A stretch of DNA of 64,000 nt from Brasenia schreberi (taxonomy: Eukaryota; Streptophyta; Magnoliopsida; Nymphaeales; Cabombaceae): contig JAYKKT010000089.1 in the NCBI GenBank assembly GCA_036023115.1, positions 12,542,501 to 12,606,500 on the forward strand, in the 5' to 3' direction. Position 1 is the stretch's first letter. Each line of letters opens with the position of its first letter. A model generated the notes under the pieces. It searched no databases. It had not been told where the DNA came from and was given only the letters and a program-made list of their open reading frames with translations. The position numbers were made by a program, and so were the translations under genes. Of this stretch, positions 23,578-34,139 are shown one piece after another.

Positions 23578-24110
23578 TAGAGTCTTAATGTAAAAGCACA
23601 CTATGTGGTTGTTATGCATGAAAACATATTGATTACGAAAAACCACATAGATGAATTTCTGTACAATGTTGTTTCAGATATCCACTGTTCGATTCCAATT
23701 AGATGAATCTTTCTACTAAACATAGCTTTCACCTTCTCTTTTTCTTTAAGGCAAGCAATGTTAGGTAGACACTTACCAAATATTGATGAAAAAGCAGTGT
23801 ACATGCTATGCAGATGTTGAGAATCAGTCTTGGCGGTGATCCATCTTTCAGAACTTCTCACCTCCACCTGATCTGATTTTGCAAGGTGTATAGATACAGA
23901 ATTAGATCTATATCTTGCTTTTTCAATTATAAGCATGTGAAAAAACACTATAAAAGACAGGAGAGACTCTAAAATTCTTCGATTATGACATGGCTTTTAT
24001 GGGGCAAACCAGATCATCTTGGGAAGTTTCGATAAGCCCTCGACTAGCAGGCCTGATTTGTTGAAGAATAAGAGGCCACGTGCTCGATTCCTGACTTTTG
24101 GTAAGCTGAG
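23578..24110. other. Unassigned stretch downstream of the Copia RNase H
   Basis: May include the decayed Copia 3' LTR, but no polypurine tract or LTR ends could be identified. A minus-strand frame of 115 codons (23601-23948) has no recognisable domain and is probably chance. Confidence 0.35.
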
Positions 24111-24253
24111 GTAGGGGTGGCAAATCAGGCCATAGGATCAGGTGACTTTGGGTCCCTGTCAGAATTGGATTGACATGGACCCGTTATTCAGGTCCATTTT
24201 CAAGAGCCAGACACAACCTGGGCTGAGCTCAGGTTGGGTCTGGGTTGATTAAA
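24111..24253 (+). mobile_element. hAT-like MITE left end
   Basis: TAGGGGTGGCAAATCAGGCC followed by GGGTCC and GGTTGGGTCTGGGTTG words is typical of plant hAT-type MITEs. It is interrupted by a microsatellite and a family A MITE. Related text resumes around 24640-24900 (GGTTTGGTCCGGTCCAGACC). Confidence 0.45.
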
Positions 24254-24259
24254 CTAAAA

Positions 24260-24309
<50 letters not shown>
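24254..24309. repeat. (CT)n(AT)n compound microsatellite
   Basis: About 28 bp of CT repeats then about 28 bp of AT repeats, directly abutting a MITE. Confidence 0.95.
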
Positions 24310-24558
24310 GGAAAACCGGTATATGATATCATACCTAGGTACTAGCAAATTCAAATAAATCTCAACGATCCATATTTGATGATGGATGGTTGAGATTTAA
24401 AAAACAAAAGTGTTCATGTGAATAAAGTATAACTTGAAAAAGTACACATGTACTTTTTATTTTTTAGATTTAAATTTCAACCATCCATCATCAAAGATGG
24501 ATGGTTGTGATTTATTCGAATTTGTTAGTACCTAAGTGTGCTAGCATATACCAATTCC
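24310..24558. mobile_element. MITE family A, copy 2
   Basis: A 249-bp element. The left end GGAAAACCGGTATATGATAT and the reverse-complemented right end GGAATTGGTATATGCTAGCA continue into shared TTAGGTACTANCAAATTC and AATAAATCNCAACNATCCAT. The inverted repeats are about 60 bp long and mostly matching. The centre has GAAAAAGTACACATGTAC. It sits at the edge of an (AT)n tract. Confidence 0.75.
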
Positions 24559-25300
24559 TCCACACACGTATGTAGATGAATACATAGATAGAAACAAGTA
24601 ATTAAACATGAAATGTATATACAAACATATACATAGGCTTTTTGTTGTCTGGTTTGGTCCGGTCCAGACCCAGAGTACCTACTCTTAGACCCGAACTGAC
24701 CTATGAACCAGACAACTCTGAATATTAACGAGGAGTCGATTAAAGCCCAGTGCATTTTTTGGATATAAATGGTTTTGGCAATCGATATGGACTATGACCT
24801 GGTCCTGAATTTGGTTAGTCTATAACATATAAGATTGATTAGTTGGATTCGTAAAGACACATCTGATCCGAATCCAATCAGGTTACGTCCCCATGCACGG
24901 CACCATAGTTAATGGGGTCACTGTTACTCTGTAGTGCATGTGGCCAGAAAGGCCTAACCCATTCAATCAATGACTTGGGAGAGATGCGTTCGGCCGGCTT
25001 AATTGAATCATAAACTCATATATGATTCTCTTGAAATGTATATGATGTATAAGTTTCCTTCGTTGTTAAACTCATTTGCACATATTTCTAGAAATGCCAG
25101 GGGGTAAACGTGGCTTAATGGTCTAATTGAACATTAGGAGTAAACGAGTCGAGAGTGAACGGATTTGGTTCAGGCATTTACCAGCCGGTTCAGCGAATTC
25201 GGACCCGGGATATCTCGGATCGAATAACGCAGAGCAGCTTTATCCAATCCTTCCCTCGTTTGCAACCCAAATGAACTAAATGTCGCATGAACAATTCGTT
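24559..25300. other. Intergenic stretch downstream of the peptide gene
   Basis: Contains residual hAT-like repeat text to about 24900, then unrecognised sequence. No supported gene. Confidence 0.4.
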
Positions 25301-25309
25301 CCTGCAGGG

Positions 25310-25562
25310 AATCAATGAAACAGGCGATGAAAATCTTGAACCTTGGTCATGGTAGCTCAACTATTTTTCTTCGAAAGGCTCTGTGGCTCTGTTCTTGCAT
25401 CATACAGTTCAATTACAAAATTTCAATCCTCTATGACCTATATGCATCTTTATGCAATTCTCATACAAAAAAGAAAAAATTACTGGGTTTGGATACAGCA
25501 AAATTTCTAAATACAAGTACTTCAAACTTTGGCAGCCCGGAAAAATGGAATCTTTAGTTCTG
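25310..25562 (-). other. Probable 3' untranslated region of the peptide precursor gene
   Basis: Immediately downstream of the stop. It contains a chance plus-strand frame (25315-25557) but no recognisable domain. The polyadenylation site is not defined. Confidence 0.4.
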
Positions 25563-25862
25563 TTAATGACCTTTGCCCTGGCTAGGCACTAAGCCAAAAC
25601 TCTTCTTCACCTGATTCTCTCGAACTGATTGGCGGTGGCTAGCTTCTTGAACATTCAGATGGCCTCTACGGCTCGGTCCTGACATCGGAACCTGGCCTTT
25701 TGGGAGCATTTGAAAGACCACTGTCTGTGAACCTACCCTTGATTTAGTTGCGATGTGCTTTACTTCTGAGATGCTTCTTGCAGCAGTGATACAAGTGGTC
25801 TCCGCTACCAGTAGTACCAGATAGAAGGTCGGTATGAGCATGAATGCAAGCCTTGAAGGCAT
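25563..25862 (-). CDS. Secreted signalling peptide precursor, IDA/IDL-PIP family
   Basis: Intact single-exon frame of 99 residues. Residues 1-28 form a signal peptide (MPSRLAF, then hydrophobic LIPTFYLVLLVA, then TTCITAA). A variable spacer follows. Residues 50-68 read FQMLPKGQVPMSGPSRRGH, matching the conserved mature region of IDA-LIKE peptides (F-x-x-L-P-K-G-x-x-x-P-x-S-x-P-S-x-R) and the SGPS core of PAMP-induced secreted peptides (PIPs). The extreme C-terminus, residues 89-99 (FGLVPSQGKGH), carries a PIP-like G-x-G-H ending. A precursor with two candidate peptides is therefore likely. Known family members are processed in the secretory pathway and sensed by receptor kinases such as HAESA-like or RLK7, acting in abscission, root development or immunity. 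Odd point: the usual Pro-Pro before Ser is Pro-Met. A TATA-like TATAAAA lies about 65 bp upstream. Confidence 0.82.
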   Translation of the reverse strand: MPSRLAFMLIPTFYLVLLVAETTCITAARSISEVKHIATKSRVGSQTVVFQMLPKGQVPMSGPSRRGHLNVQEASHRQSVRENQVKKSFGLVPSQGKGH

Positions 25863-25925
25863 TATGTTGCCCTTTTAATTCCTTTTAGATTTTCACAGGC
25901 CAAAGGAAGAGAGAAACTTTGCTTG

Positions 25926-25932
25926 TTTTATA
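25926..25932 (-). promoter_or_regulatory. TATA box of the peptide precursor gene
   Basis: Minus-strand CTATAAAACAAGC lies about 65 bp upstream of the ATG. This leaves room for a transcription start about 30 bp further on and a leader of some 35 nt. Confidence 0.6.
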
Positions 25933-25939
25933 GGATTGA

Positions 25940-26245
25940 ATGAGAAAGCTCTTGTCTGTTTCCAAGTGATTTCCTTATCAGGATATCTGTTCATCCTTTT
26001 GGACTTTATCATCATCACTATCTCCACTAGCACCTCGTGTCATATTCAGTCCTTTCTATTCACCTACCACTGCTAAATAAGTCAGTCATACACGCAGGAG
26101 GCATGTCAGGATCATAAAAGTTTATTGCTCATCTTGATAGCTACTAGGAAATTTTTCATGGAGTTCTGAGAATGGCCTCTCTTTTACCTTATTCAATACA
26201 AAAACAGTATGAAGGCTCTCAACTTTAGCTGATGCAGACCCATTT
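25940..26245. other. Upstream region of the peptide precursor gene
   Basis: No gene recognised. No clear cluster of W-box elements (TTGACC/T) can be claimed. Isolated TTGAC cores occur further out, on the minus strand near 26577 and 26933. Confidence 0.35.
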
Positions 26246-26254
26246 ACATACCAA

Positions 26255-26478
26255 AGGATGTATTATCGTTAGAAATGGCGAAGCAATTCTAATGACACTT
26301 TCAGGAACCCGTTGATGGAGCTAGACATGACACAGGACATGCCAAATAATGTATTGTTGTCGGAAGAGGTGATCCAATTCTAATGGCCCTTGTAGGAACA
26401 CGCGTTACGTCTAGCTCCACCCGCAGGTTCCTGCAAGTGCTATTAGAATTGCGTTGCCACATCTGAAGACAAAACATT
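26255..26478. repeat. Direct plus inverted repeat (foldback) of a 57-bp module
   Basis: One copy of the module lies at about 26259-26325 (GGATGTATTATCGTTAGAAA ... GCAATTCTAATGACAC ... CAGGAACCCG). A second direct copy is at 26348-26404. An inverted copy is at 26422-26478. The last two face each other across a 17-nt spacer and match at about 41 of 57 positions, with GCAATTCTAAT and AGGAAC best conserved. The transcript would form a long imperfect hairpin. It could be a MIRNA-like locus or a foldback transposon. Confidence 0.65.
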
Positions 26479-27504
26479 CTTTCACTTCTGATAACAACAC
26501 ATTAAGCAAATAAGCAAATGAAGAATCTATTTGGAGAGAAACATTCACCGAGACTAAATTCCATGTATTGCTACCAAGTCAAATGTGGGTGGAATCCATG
26601 ATAGATCGAAATTAGACTAAGAACTCATGTAGCCAACCCACTTAGTGCAGAAAAGTCTTTACTTTCACTGATTGGTCGATCAGATGTTACCGATGGCTAC
26701 GTTTCATATGTAGACAACTGATGGTATGAACATGCTGATCGTTGATCGTTGCGCGTATCAGCTGCTTTATTTCTACTGCTATATTGAGCTAAAGTGGCCT
26801 TAATTAGCCTGAAACACGTGACATTTTTTTAGTGAGTAATGACATCTAACTTTAATTCTCATTCTTCTGAAGGCCACTTGAGCATTTTCCAACTTAAGAA
26901 GGCTTATTAAAGATGAATTAAAGCCTTTAAATGTCAATCATCATGTGAGCCTAAGTTTTCAACGGTGGTGCATGTCATTATTCTTTTATGAGACAATTAC
27001 AAACCAATTTTTTGCTTTCATAAGATATATATTGTAACCTTTTTTTTCTAGACATGAAACATCACCATAATATAAGAAAGGCATCTTAGAATATAGACAG
27101 ACAATCAAAAGAAGTTTTGATAAAAATGTACGAGAAACTAGATTGTGAAAAGGATAGAAGAAAATAATAAAGAATGATCTAGTTTATGTTAACTGTAAAA
27201 ACTATACGAAAATAATATTATGATAAACTTAATCATGGTTATATGATAGTGGGAGCGATTACAATCTTAATAGTCTAGGAACAATATAGTCCATGCATGA
27301 CGTGCTATGGATTAGGCTATAGTCTAGCGACGGATCATCAATGCGGGATATAAGAATTGTTCTACGGGAATCAGCCACACGGATTTACAAGTATCATTCT
27401 GAAACCTGCATTATGTTTTGTGGTTTTCTTAGAACTTTTTAGGCTTTTTACTATTTCTTCTTGTAGTGCAAATTCTCTACTTCTCACTCATGCACTAAAG
27501 CTTC
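26479..27504. other. Intergenic stretch, nothing recognised
   Basis: AT-rich; no supported genes or repeats with clear boundaries. Confidence 0.4.
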
Positions 27505-27519
27505 ATTTAGCCATCTTTT

Positions 27520-27645
27520 ATTTTCTTTTTGTTACAAGAGGAGGTCGAAGTAACACACACCCGCACATACACCCTCTAGGAATCGAACTCCCCACCAGCA
27601 GCAACGGCACTAGAGCGCCTTGCGTTGAGCTAAAGGTCTGGGTGA
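27520..27645 (-). mobile_element. tRNA-derived SINE, copy 2
   Basis: A 126-bp minus-strand copy with 15-bp target duplications that differ at one base: ATTTAGCCATCTTTT (27505-27519) and ATTTAGCCATTTTTT (27646-27660). The reverse complement has the A box TTTAGCTCAACG, the B box GTTCGATTCC, then CTTCGACCTCCTCTTGTAAC and an A-rich end. Confidence 0.9.
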
Positions 27646-27660
27646 ATTTAGCCATTTTTT

Positions 27661-28180
27661 CCGATGTCAAAACCAGTGCATTTTCCTCATATTGTCTGTC
27701 CAAGCTGAAACTCAATTTTTCAGGCTTAATATAGAATTGATCTTTCCTTTATAGGCATCTTTTGCACGTCGATAATTGTAATTATTTATTTGTTATGGAA
27801 GTGTCTGTGTGTGTGTGCATGTTGGCGGTTATATATGCATGTTTGTATATGTATGTGTCCACCCCCTTTGGCTTGTTTACTACTTGATCATGAATCACCT
27901 TGCCAATGAGAATTAGTGAATTACAATGGAGGGAGGGCATTTCCCACGTAAAACCGTTGTGTAAATCATTACTGAAGCTAAGAGTTCCAAACAAGATTTT
28001 GGTAAAAATAGACAGAGATTTGTCTGGAAGATGGCACGGTATCACTGACTTGAAAGGCAGATAAAGTGGAAAACAACAACTCCTTTAAGGTCTGCTTTTG
28101 TGAACTGAGCCATCTCTATCCATGACTTTCATGCCCTTATTTTGGTGCGTTTGTGCCTGTAGTTTTCAAATTATTTGAAG
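27661..28180. other. Intergenic stretch between two SINEs
   Basis: A short (GT)n run near 27807-27818. No gene recognised. Confidence 0.4.
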
Positions 28181-28198
28181 CCTTTTAGTCCACTCTTT

Positions 28199-28328
28199 TT
28201 TTTCCCTTGTCACAAGAGGAGGCCGAAGCCTAACATGCACACCAACACATGCACCCTCTGGGAGTTGAACTCCCACGAGCAGCAATGGTGCTAGAGAGTC
28301 CTGCCATTGAGCTAATGCTCTGGGTACA
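28199..28328 (-). mobile_element. tRNA-derived SINE, copy 3
   Basis: A 130-bp minus-strand copy, the best preserved. The 18-bp target duplications differ at two positions: CCTTTTAGTCCACTCTTT (28181-28198) and CCTTTTAGGCCATTCTTT (28329-28346). The reverse complement reads AGAGCATTAGCTCAATGGCA (A box), GGGAGTTCAACTCCCAGAGG (B box region), TTAGGCTTCGGCCTCCTC, and ends in an A tract. A further ACCTTTTAGGCCATTCTT lies just outside at about 28361-28378. Confidence 0.92.
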
Positions 28329-28346
28329 CCTTTTAGGCCATTCTTT

Positions 28347-29475
28347 AATGCTTTGTGTCCACCTTTTAGGCCATTCTTGATAAGCTCACCTTATATATAA
28401 CTCGTCGCCACTCGCTGGATATGTTGATGGGGATAAGTTGGTGCAAGCTTTTCACAATGTATTATAAAACAAGTATGAGGAAATATATTGAGTCTAGAAA
28501 CTCCTTAATATAGAAAACAAGAAAACCAATCATTTATAAATACTCCCTTGGGGTTCACATTCAGCCAGCTGGGCCGATCCAAACTGCACACCTCTAGATT
28601 AACTCATCCTGCTACTTTTCAACGTGTAGGATGTGAAAACTCATCTACCAAATACTCCCTTGGAATAAAAAAGGGCTTTGTAAACTCTCTTTATTTCCTC
28701 GTCTCCTGCAAGTACAGGAAAATGTGAAAGGCTAATGATAATAACTTTGGCCATTGACCATTATAAAGCAATTGGAAAAGGAAATTGGCCGAAAGATGCA
28801 AGATTGAAGCACCCAATCCGTGGAAAGTCGTTGAATTTTGAATTACGTTTGTCATGTAATATTTTTCATCGCCCAGTTTCAGCATTGTTCTCTTCATACA
28901 CGTGCTTTCATGGCTGGCTCCAATGAGACCAACCCACTTTCATTTTAAGAGAGTTTGGTTCGAGCTAATAAGAGGTGATATAATGAGCGTCTTTCATATC
29001 TCTACCGTCAATAATAGGAATGAATGGCAATTATATTGGTCTGACGTATGGGGATGCGACGAAACCCGACCCAGAAGGGCCGAGGATTACTCGGATTGAG
29101 TGGGTCCAGGCTCAAGCAGGGAAGAACCTCCTGAACTATATGTATGTGTAGACGAGCGTGAGATTGAATTTTAAAGTTCCTACTAACTAAAAATATTTTC
29201 AATTCTTTGGATTAGGTTAATGAATGATTGGATTTTAATCAAAGATATATTTATAAGGACTTTATTGGGGTTGGAATTTGGATAGTGGGCACCCCATACC
29301 TGCTGGGATAAAAGAGACCTAACCATGTATGGGTATACCGGTCCACAAACCACCCCATTGCCATCTCAGTTCCACAATAAGGACACATACTCTGGTTGCA
29401 AGTGGTTATAGTAGAAAATTGGGACAAGGTACAATTTTGCCACTAAGGTTTTGACACATTCTGTTAATAAATAAA
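28347..29475. other. Intergenic stretch with decayed repeats
   Basis: No gene recognised. 29040-29130 and 29280-29370 have GC-richer repeat text (GACCCAGAAGGGCC, CACCCCATACCTGCTGGG) resembling dispersed plant repeats. Confidence 0.35.
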
Positions 29476-31021
29476 TATATACAACAACTAAGCCTTTTGT
29501 CATTCTAGATGGGGTCAGTTACATGGAGTCTTTGTTTTCATAGAGCCCGATCATATATGAGCAGGTAACTCAACATAAACTAGATCATTTTTTGTTGTTT
29601 CCTTCTGACACTTTTGTGGTATTCTTCTTCCTCTCTTAACATTTTAACAATCTAGTTTTACATACCTTTTTACCGAAACTTCCTTTCCTTTGGTCGTCTT
29701 TTTACCTTTTCAAACCATCTTAAACAATTTTCTCTCATTTTAGCACTATTAGTGCCACTTCCAATTTGTTTCTAATAACCTTATTATGTATATGGTCTTT
29801 TCTTATTTGACCACTCATTCATCTCAGGATCTTTATTTCTACCTTGTATGTCTTTTGTACATGTTGATGATTACCTGCCAACACTCATAAGCATAAAGCA
29901 TAGTGGGTTTAATTGTTGCTCTATAAAATTTACCTTTAAACTTGAATAGTATCTTTTTTTACATAGAAATGCACCTCTCCATTTTAACACAATAATTTTA
30001 TGTGTCATATCTCCATCAATTTTATTATCGTTTTGAAAACTGACATTAAGTATTTAAAACTTTCTTTGTGAGGGGTACAATGTATGTAAATCTTAATTTT
30101 TATGTCATCTAAACAACAAAATGATCAAACTTGTGCTCCATATATTTCTTCTTTGTTCCACTAAGTCGGGAGACTTCACTTTATAAAATTGTCTCCATAG
30201 TTTTAATTTCCCATTAATTTTTTTCTTAAACTCATCCCCTAACACAATGTCATTCGCAAATAATAAATACCCAAAGCTACTTCATTTTGAATAGTTGTGT
30301 TAACATGTCAATAACCAATATAAATAAATATGAACTAAAAGTTAATCCCTAATATAATCAAATATATTAACTTTAAAGAAATTTATCATTCTTTCATGGA
30401 TCTTCACACACATTTGTGCACCATCATACATGTACCTTATAACATTGTTGTATGTCAATGTGATATCTTTATTTTCTAATGTTTTCAAAAGAATATCTCT
30501 TGGCACCTCAACAGTAGATCTCTCTAGCATAAATTCAAATTGGTTTTCTATTGTACTTGATACTTGTTGTAGACACCCAAAAATTTTTTCAAAATAATTT
30601 GATCTTTTTACAAATTTTGCCTTTTCAAGAAAAAATTATAGTTTTAGGTTTTTAAATAAAGACATCTTAAACGAACTCATTTTCGCACCAAACTTTTGTG
30701 GCAGCCTCAAAATAAGGGTAAATTGCACCCCTCTAAAAAAAATCAATTTTGACAAAAAACCGGAAAAAATGATTTCTTTGCCCTCAAGCCCAAATTGGTA
30801 GCATTTTGCCCGTTCCAATCATTTTCATCTAAAGAAAGGATGGTTTCAAACAATTTTCTTCAAAGAAATAAATAGAAATGAGACATTGGGAACCAAAACC
30901 CACAAAATGTTTACAAAATATCAAATTCACAAAATTATAAAAACCTTTTGAAATCAAAACCAAATCAAATTCAAATGAGGCCTAAAAAGCTCATCCAATT
31001 GAGGATAGTCCTACTCCGGGA

Positions 31022-31120
31022 CCCTACACCCATCAAAGGGTTAAAGTGGTCTGACACCCTACACCCATCAAGGGTTAAAGTGGTTCGACACCTTACACCC
31101 AACAAAAGGTTAAAGTGGTT
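31022..31120 (+). repeat. Tandem repeat within the long LTR
   Basis: About three units of CACCCTACACCCATCAA followed by GGGTTAAAGTGGT, roughly 40 bp each. The same module occurs in the other LTR copy at about 20755-20890 with a different arrangement. Subunit turnover may explain part of the length difference upstream of the TATA box. Confidence 0.75.
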
Positions 31121-31893
31121 GAAACGATAAAGACTAACTCATAGAGCGAAAGTAGGTAGCTCGTGCAAACAAACACTGGGGAATGAAACTCATTTGTTTT
31201 CAAAAGAATATTTGAAAATTTCGATAAAACTCGATGTTTTCAAATATATTTCAAAATGAAATGGCTTTAAATAATAAAAAAGGGAATATTTGAAACCATA
31301 AATGAAAAGGAATAAAGCCAAGGTCAAACGAGGATAAGAACAAATCAAGATGAGAGGAAGAATCAAGGCGACAGTTGAGTCAAGCCCAGAACCAAGCTCA
31401 TTCATCAAACAGAGACCAAGACAAAGGATCAAGTCTCAAGTGGGCTAAGGAAGACAAAACTACCATGGGCTAGACCATACCCCATGTCAAGACTCAAGCC
31501 AAGATACTAGGGGCAAGCAAGAGACACTAGGATGGGTTGAGCTCACCCATTCAAGTCTGAGGCAGCTCATGGGGGGTTGCACCCAGCCCATGCACATGAA
31601 GAGGCTAACCTTGGATCAAGAGGAATGACACTAAGGATTGCTCTAGGTTGTATCAAGTCCCAGCCGACCACACCCAACAGCACTAAGCCTAGCCAAGGAA
31701 CTCACTTGATCATGCTAGCTCGAGCCAAGGACGACACCCACTCAGATCAAGGGCTGCATATGCTGGACTCCCCTTGACCTAGGGGAACACAAGACCACTT
31801 GAGGCCATGTGTAGTCATGCCTCTTTGGATTGGAGCCAAGAAGGAACCTATCCAACCCACATCAAGGAAGGGTCTAGCATCCCCCCCTTGGCC

Positions 31894-31901
31894 TATAAAT
31901 A
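31894..31901 (+). promoter_or_regulatory. LTR TATA box, copy 2
   Basis: TATAAATA inside GGCCTATAAATAGAGGCC, identical in core and context to the copy at 21787. Confidence 0.7.
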
Positions 31902-33929
31902 GAGGCCATGAGGAACGTTTTCTAGCATTGAAGGGATTTGCAAAGCCTTGAGAGAAGTGTAGGAAGGCGTCCAAGAGAGAGAGGAGGTGCTGCAATAAGA
32001 GAGAGATAGAGAGAGAAGAGAGAAATGAGAGAGTGAGAGAGGAAGCCATAGAAGGAAACGTCCCCTCTTTGGAGTCATGTGTCATTGGAGGATGCATGAG
32101 TAAGTTTCTTTTCTTTTTTGTCGGTCTTAATCCTCTCTTCTTCATATTCAATTTGAAAAGAAGTTGTATTAATGGAGCTCTAGTCTCTCCCCATGTCGTA
32201 ATAAAGTAGAAGTGTTGCTCATTTCATTTTGTTTATGCTTATGCCTTCTACTTATTTGTTTTTATGTTTCTATACCTCTCTATATTTTATACACTCTTAT
32301 ATCTCCTAATCTCCTCTATGCTTAAGATAAATATATATTTACATTCATTTTCCTTCAGTCATTTGCTTTAATTTAGTTGTGGATTGCTTTTAAATTCGGA
32401 TTGATGCATGCATATATGTTCTAAAACTGAAACTCTGTTTTCCTGCATCTTGCATACGTTTGTTATATCATTTTTCATTTCTAGACCGCTACTTCAAATG
32501 ATCTAAAATTTAAGACACCGAATTTACACACATCAGTCCACTAGTAATACACTTTTCAAGAATTTTAGGGTCGTATAGCATCGTGAATAAAATAGAAAAA
32601 AATCGGTCAAATTCAGAGTCTCTGTACAGTCCGTTTTTCCTACAATAGAGGTTGGGTAAAATTATCATAACTCTATTGATAGTGAGCGAAATTTGATGAA
32701 ATTAGTCTCATTAGAAAGGTGATATCCATAGCTTTCCAAAAAAACTAAAATCATAGAAGTCAGAGCTCTGTGCAGTGAGATAAAGAGGTTTCTTTAGACC
32801 TTTGTGTTTCTGTAACAGAATATTCTGAAACACCTGAGTTGTGATGTTTTTCGGATTTAATTTTAGAAATCACAGCACAAAAACACAAAATAAGAATAGT
32901 CTTAGAATCTACACATTTTGTTCTATATGTTGTGAATTTTTCATGAATTTTGGAGGTCTCTAAACTATTCAAAAAAATTAGGAAACAAGCTCTGAAAACA
33001 TAACCAGTTTCTATTTTTCAGAACTTAAAAAGTTTTTGTTCATTAGACCAAGTGCACGAATTGCTTTGATTAAAATTGTCTTTCAAAGTGAATTTTGGAA
33101 ACATACACCCAACACAAATTAATCCTCAAAGCGTCTAGGCTGACCCTTTAGCATCGGTTCAAGAAAGCCTAAGGTAAAAAGAATTCGCTTAGCCACAATC
33201 GCCCATGAAGTCAGAATTATACTTTGCTAGTTTTAGTAAAACTAGTTGGCACACTCGCACATAAACGAAGTAGATTGAGAAGTTTGTTTCAAGCCTCTAC
33301 ATAGACTTTGGAATAAAATTTTCACATCTACACTTGTCTCAACCTATGTTCAATAATTCTTTCTCATAATTTCATAGTATGGCTCATCAACTTGATACTT
33401 TGATACTTCACACAATTATTAATATCTTCCTTGCTTGAGGATCTTTTAGTTTCTCCATATTTCATTAAATAATCTTGTAAGCTAAGCAATACTCGTATTT
33501 CCTAGGATTCTCCATACTTTTATAAAAATATTTTCTCAACGTACAAATTTATGAACATTTATTTGTTTAAGAACCTTTTCTACTTCATTTCTTTGAATAT
33601 GTCGGTAGAAATTATGGTTTATATACTCTTCTGATTTGGTTAGCTCTTCTAAGATAATACTAGTACTTATATCTTTGTTAAAAAACCTATTTTTTCTATC
33701 ATTATTTATCACTAATCTTCTCATTTTCATCCTTGATGTATCTAACAAAAGTATTAGTTATCCTAAAATATCTCTTTCACCTTCTTTTAAGTTGAGCATT
33801 TTATATAAATCCTCTCAAATTTTAGCTTTTGCTTCACTGATAGCCTTTTTCACTTCTTTCTTTGCTTTCTTATGAGCTTCTGAAGTTTCACTAGTCCTGT
33901 TAACATAATGTAATTTATTAAATGCTTTC

Positions 33930-33932
<3 letters not shown>

Positions 33933-34004
<72 letters not shown>
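33933..34004. repeat. (AT)n microsatellite
   Basis: About 72 bp of AT repeats at the 5' border of the minus-strand LINE, followed by ATATGTGTATGTGTGTG. Confidence 0.97.
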
Positions 34005-34009
<5 letters not shown>

Positions 34010-34139
34010 ATATGTGTATGTGTGTGTGCACGCATGCTCCAAGAGAACTACCACTTGATCACCCTTTATAGACAATCAGGGATGACGCTAGGTGCCTTGT
34101 TAGCACTATCTCCAATCATAAAAAATGATTGGATGACTA

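Larger units (their letters stand above)
30568..33332 (+). mobile_element. Solo LTR, long family, copy 2 (2765 bp)
   Basis: Starts TGTAGACACCC and ends CACATCTACA, flanked by a perfect 5-bp target duplication CTTGT (30563-30567 and 33333-33337) inside a LINE. It aligns along its length with the copy at 20307-23224. Downstream of the TATA box the two copies differ by only 1 bp in length, while the upstream part is 154 bp shorter here. There is no internal coding region. Confidence 0.93.
29481..33930 (-). mobile_element. RTE-type LINE, minus strand, interrupted by a solo LTR
   Basis: The 3' end is at 29481 (reverse complement AAAGGCTTAGTTGTTGT, preceded by TGACCCCATCTAGAATG). 30342-30530 encodes VEVPRDILLKTLENKDITLT and later VIRYMYDGAQMCVKIHERM, the RT fingers/palm text of plant RTE LINEs. 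The solo LTR at 30568-33332 splits it. Upstream sequence resumes at 33338 (reverse complement GAAATTATGAGAAAGAATTA). It continues to 33930 with SEAHKKAKKEVKKAISEAKA and VLKQINVHKFV, the linker upstream of RT. The endonuclease is missing and stops occur throughout. The far border lies at an (AT)n tract. Confidence 0.85.

Noticed and set aside
25315..25557. 80-codon plus-strand frame
   Set aside because: Antisense in the probable 3' untranslated region of the peptide gene; no motif.
31022..31120. CRISPR-like array
   Set aside because: Direct repeats are contiguous modules of an LTR tandem repeat, without unique spacers, in plant nuclear DNA.
31747..32151. 134-codon minus-strand frame
   Set aside because: It covers the TATA region of the long solo LTR. 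A matching shadow frame occurs in the other copy at 21786-21995.
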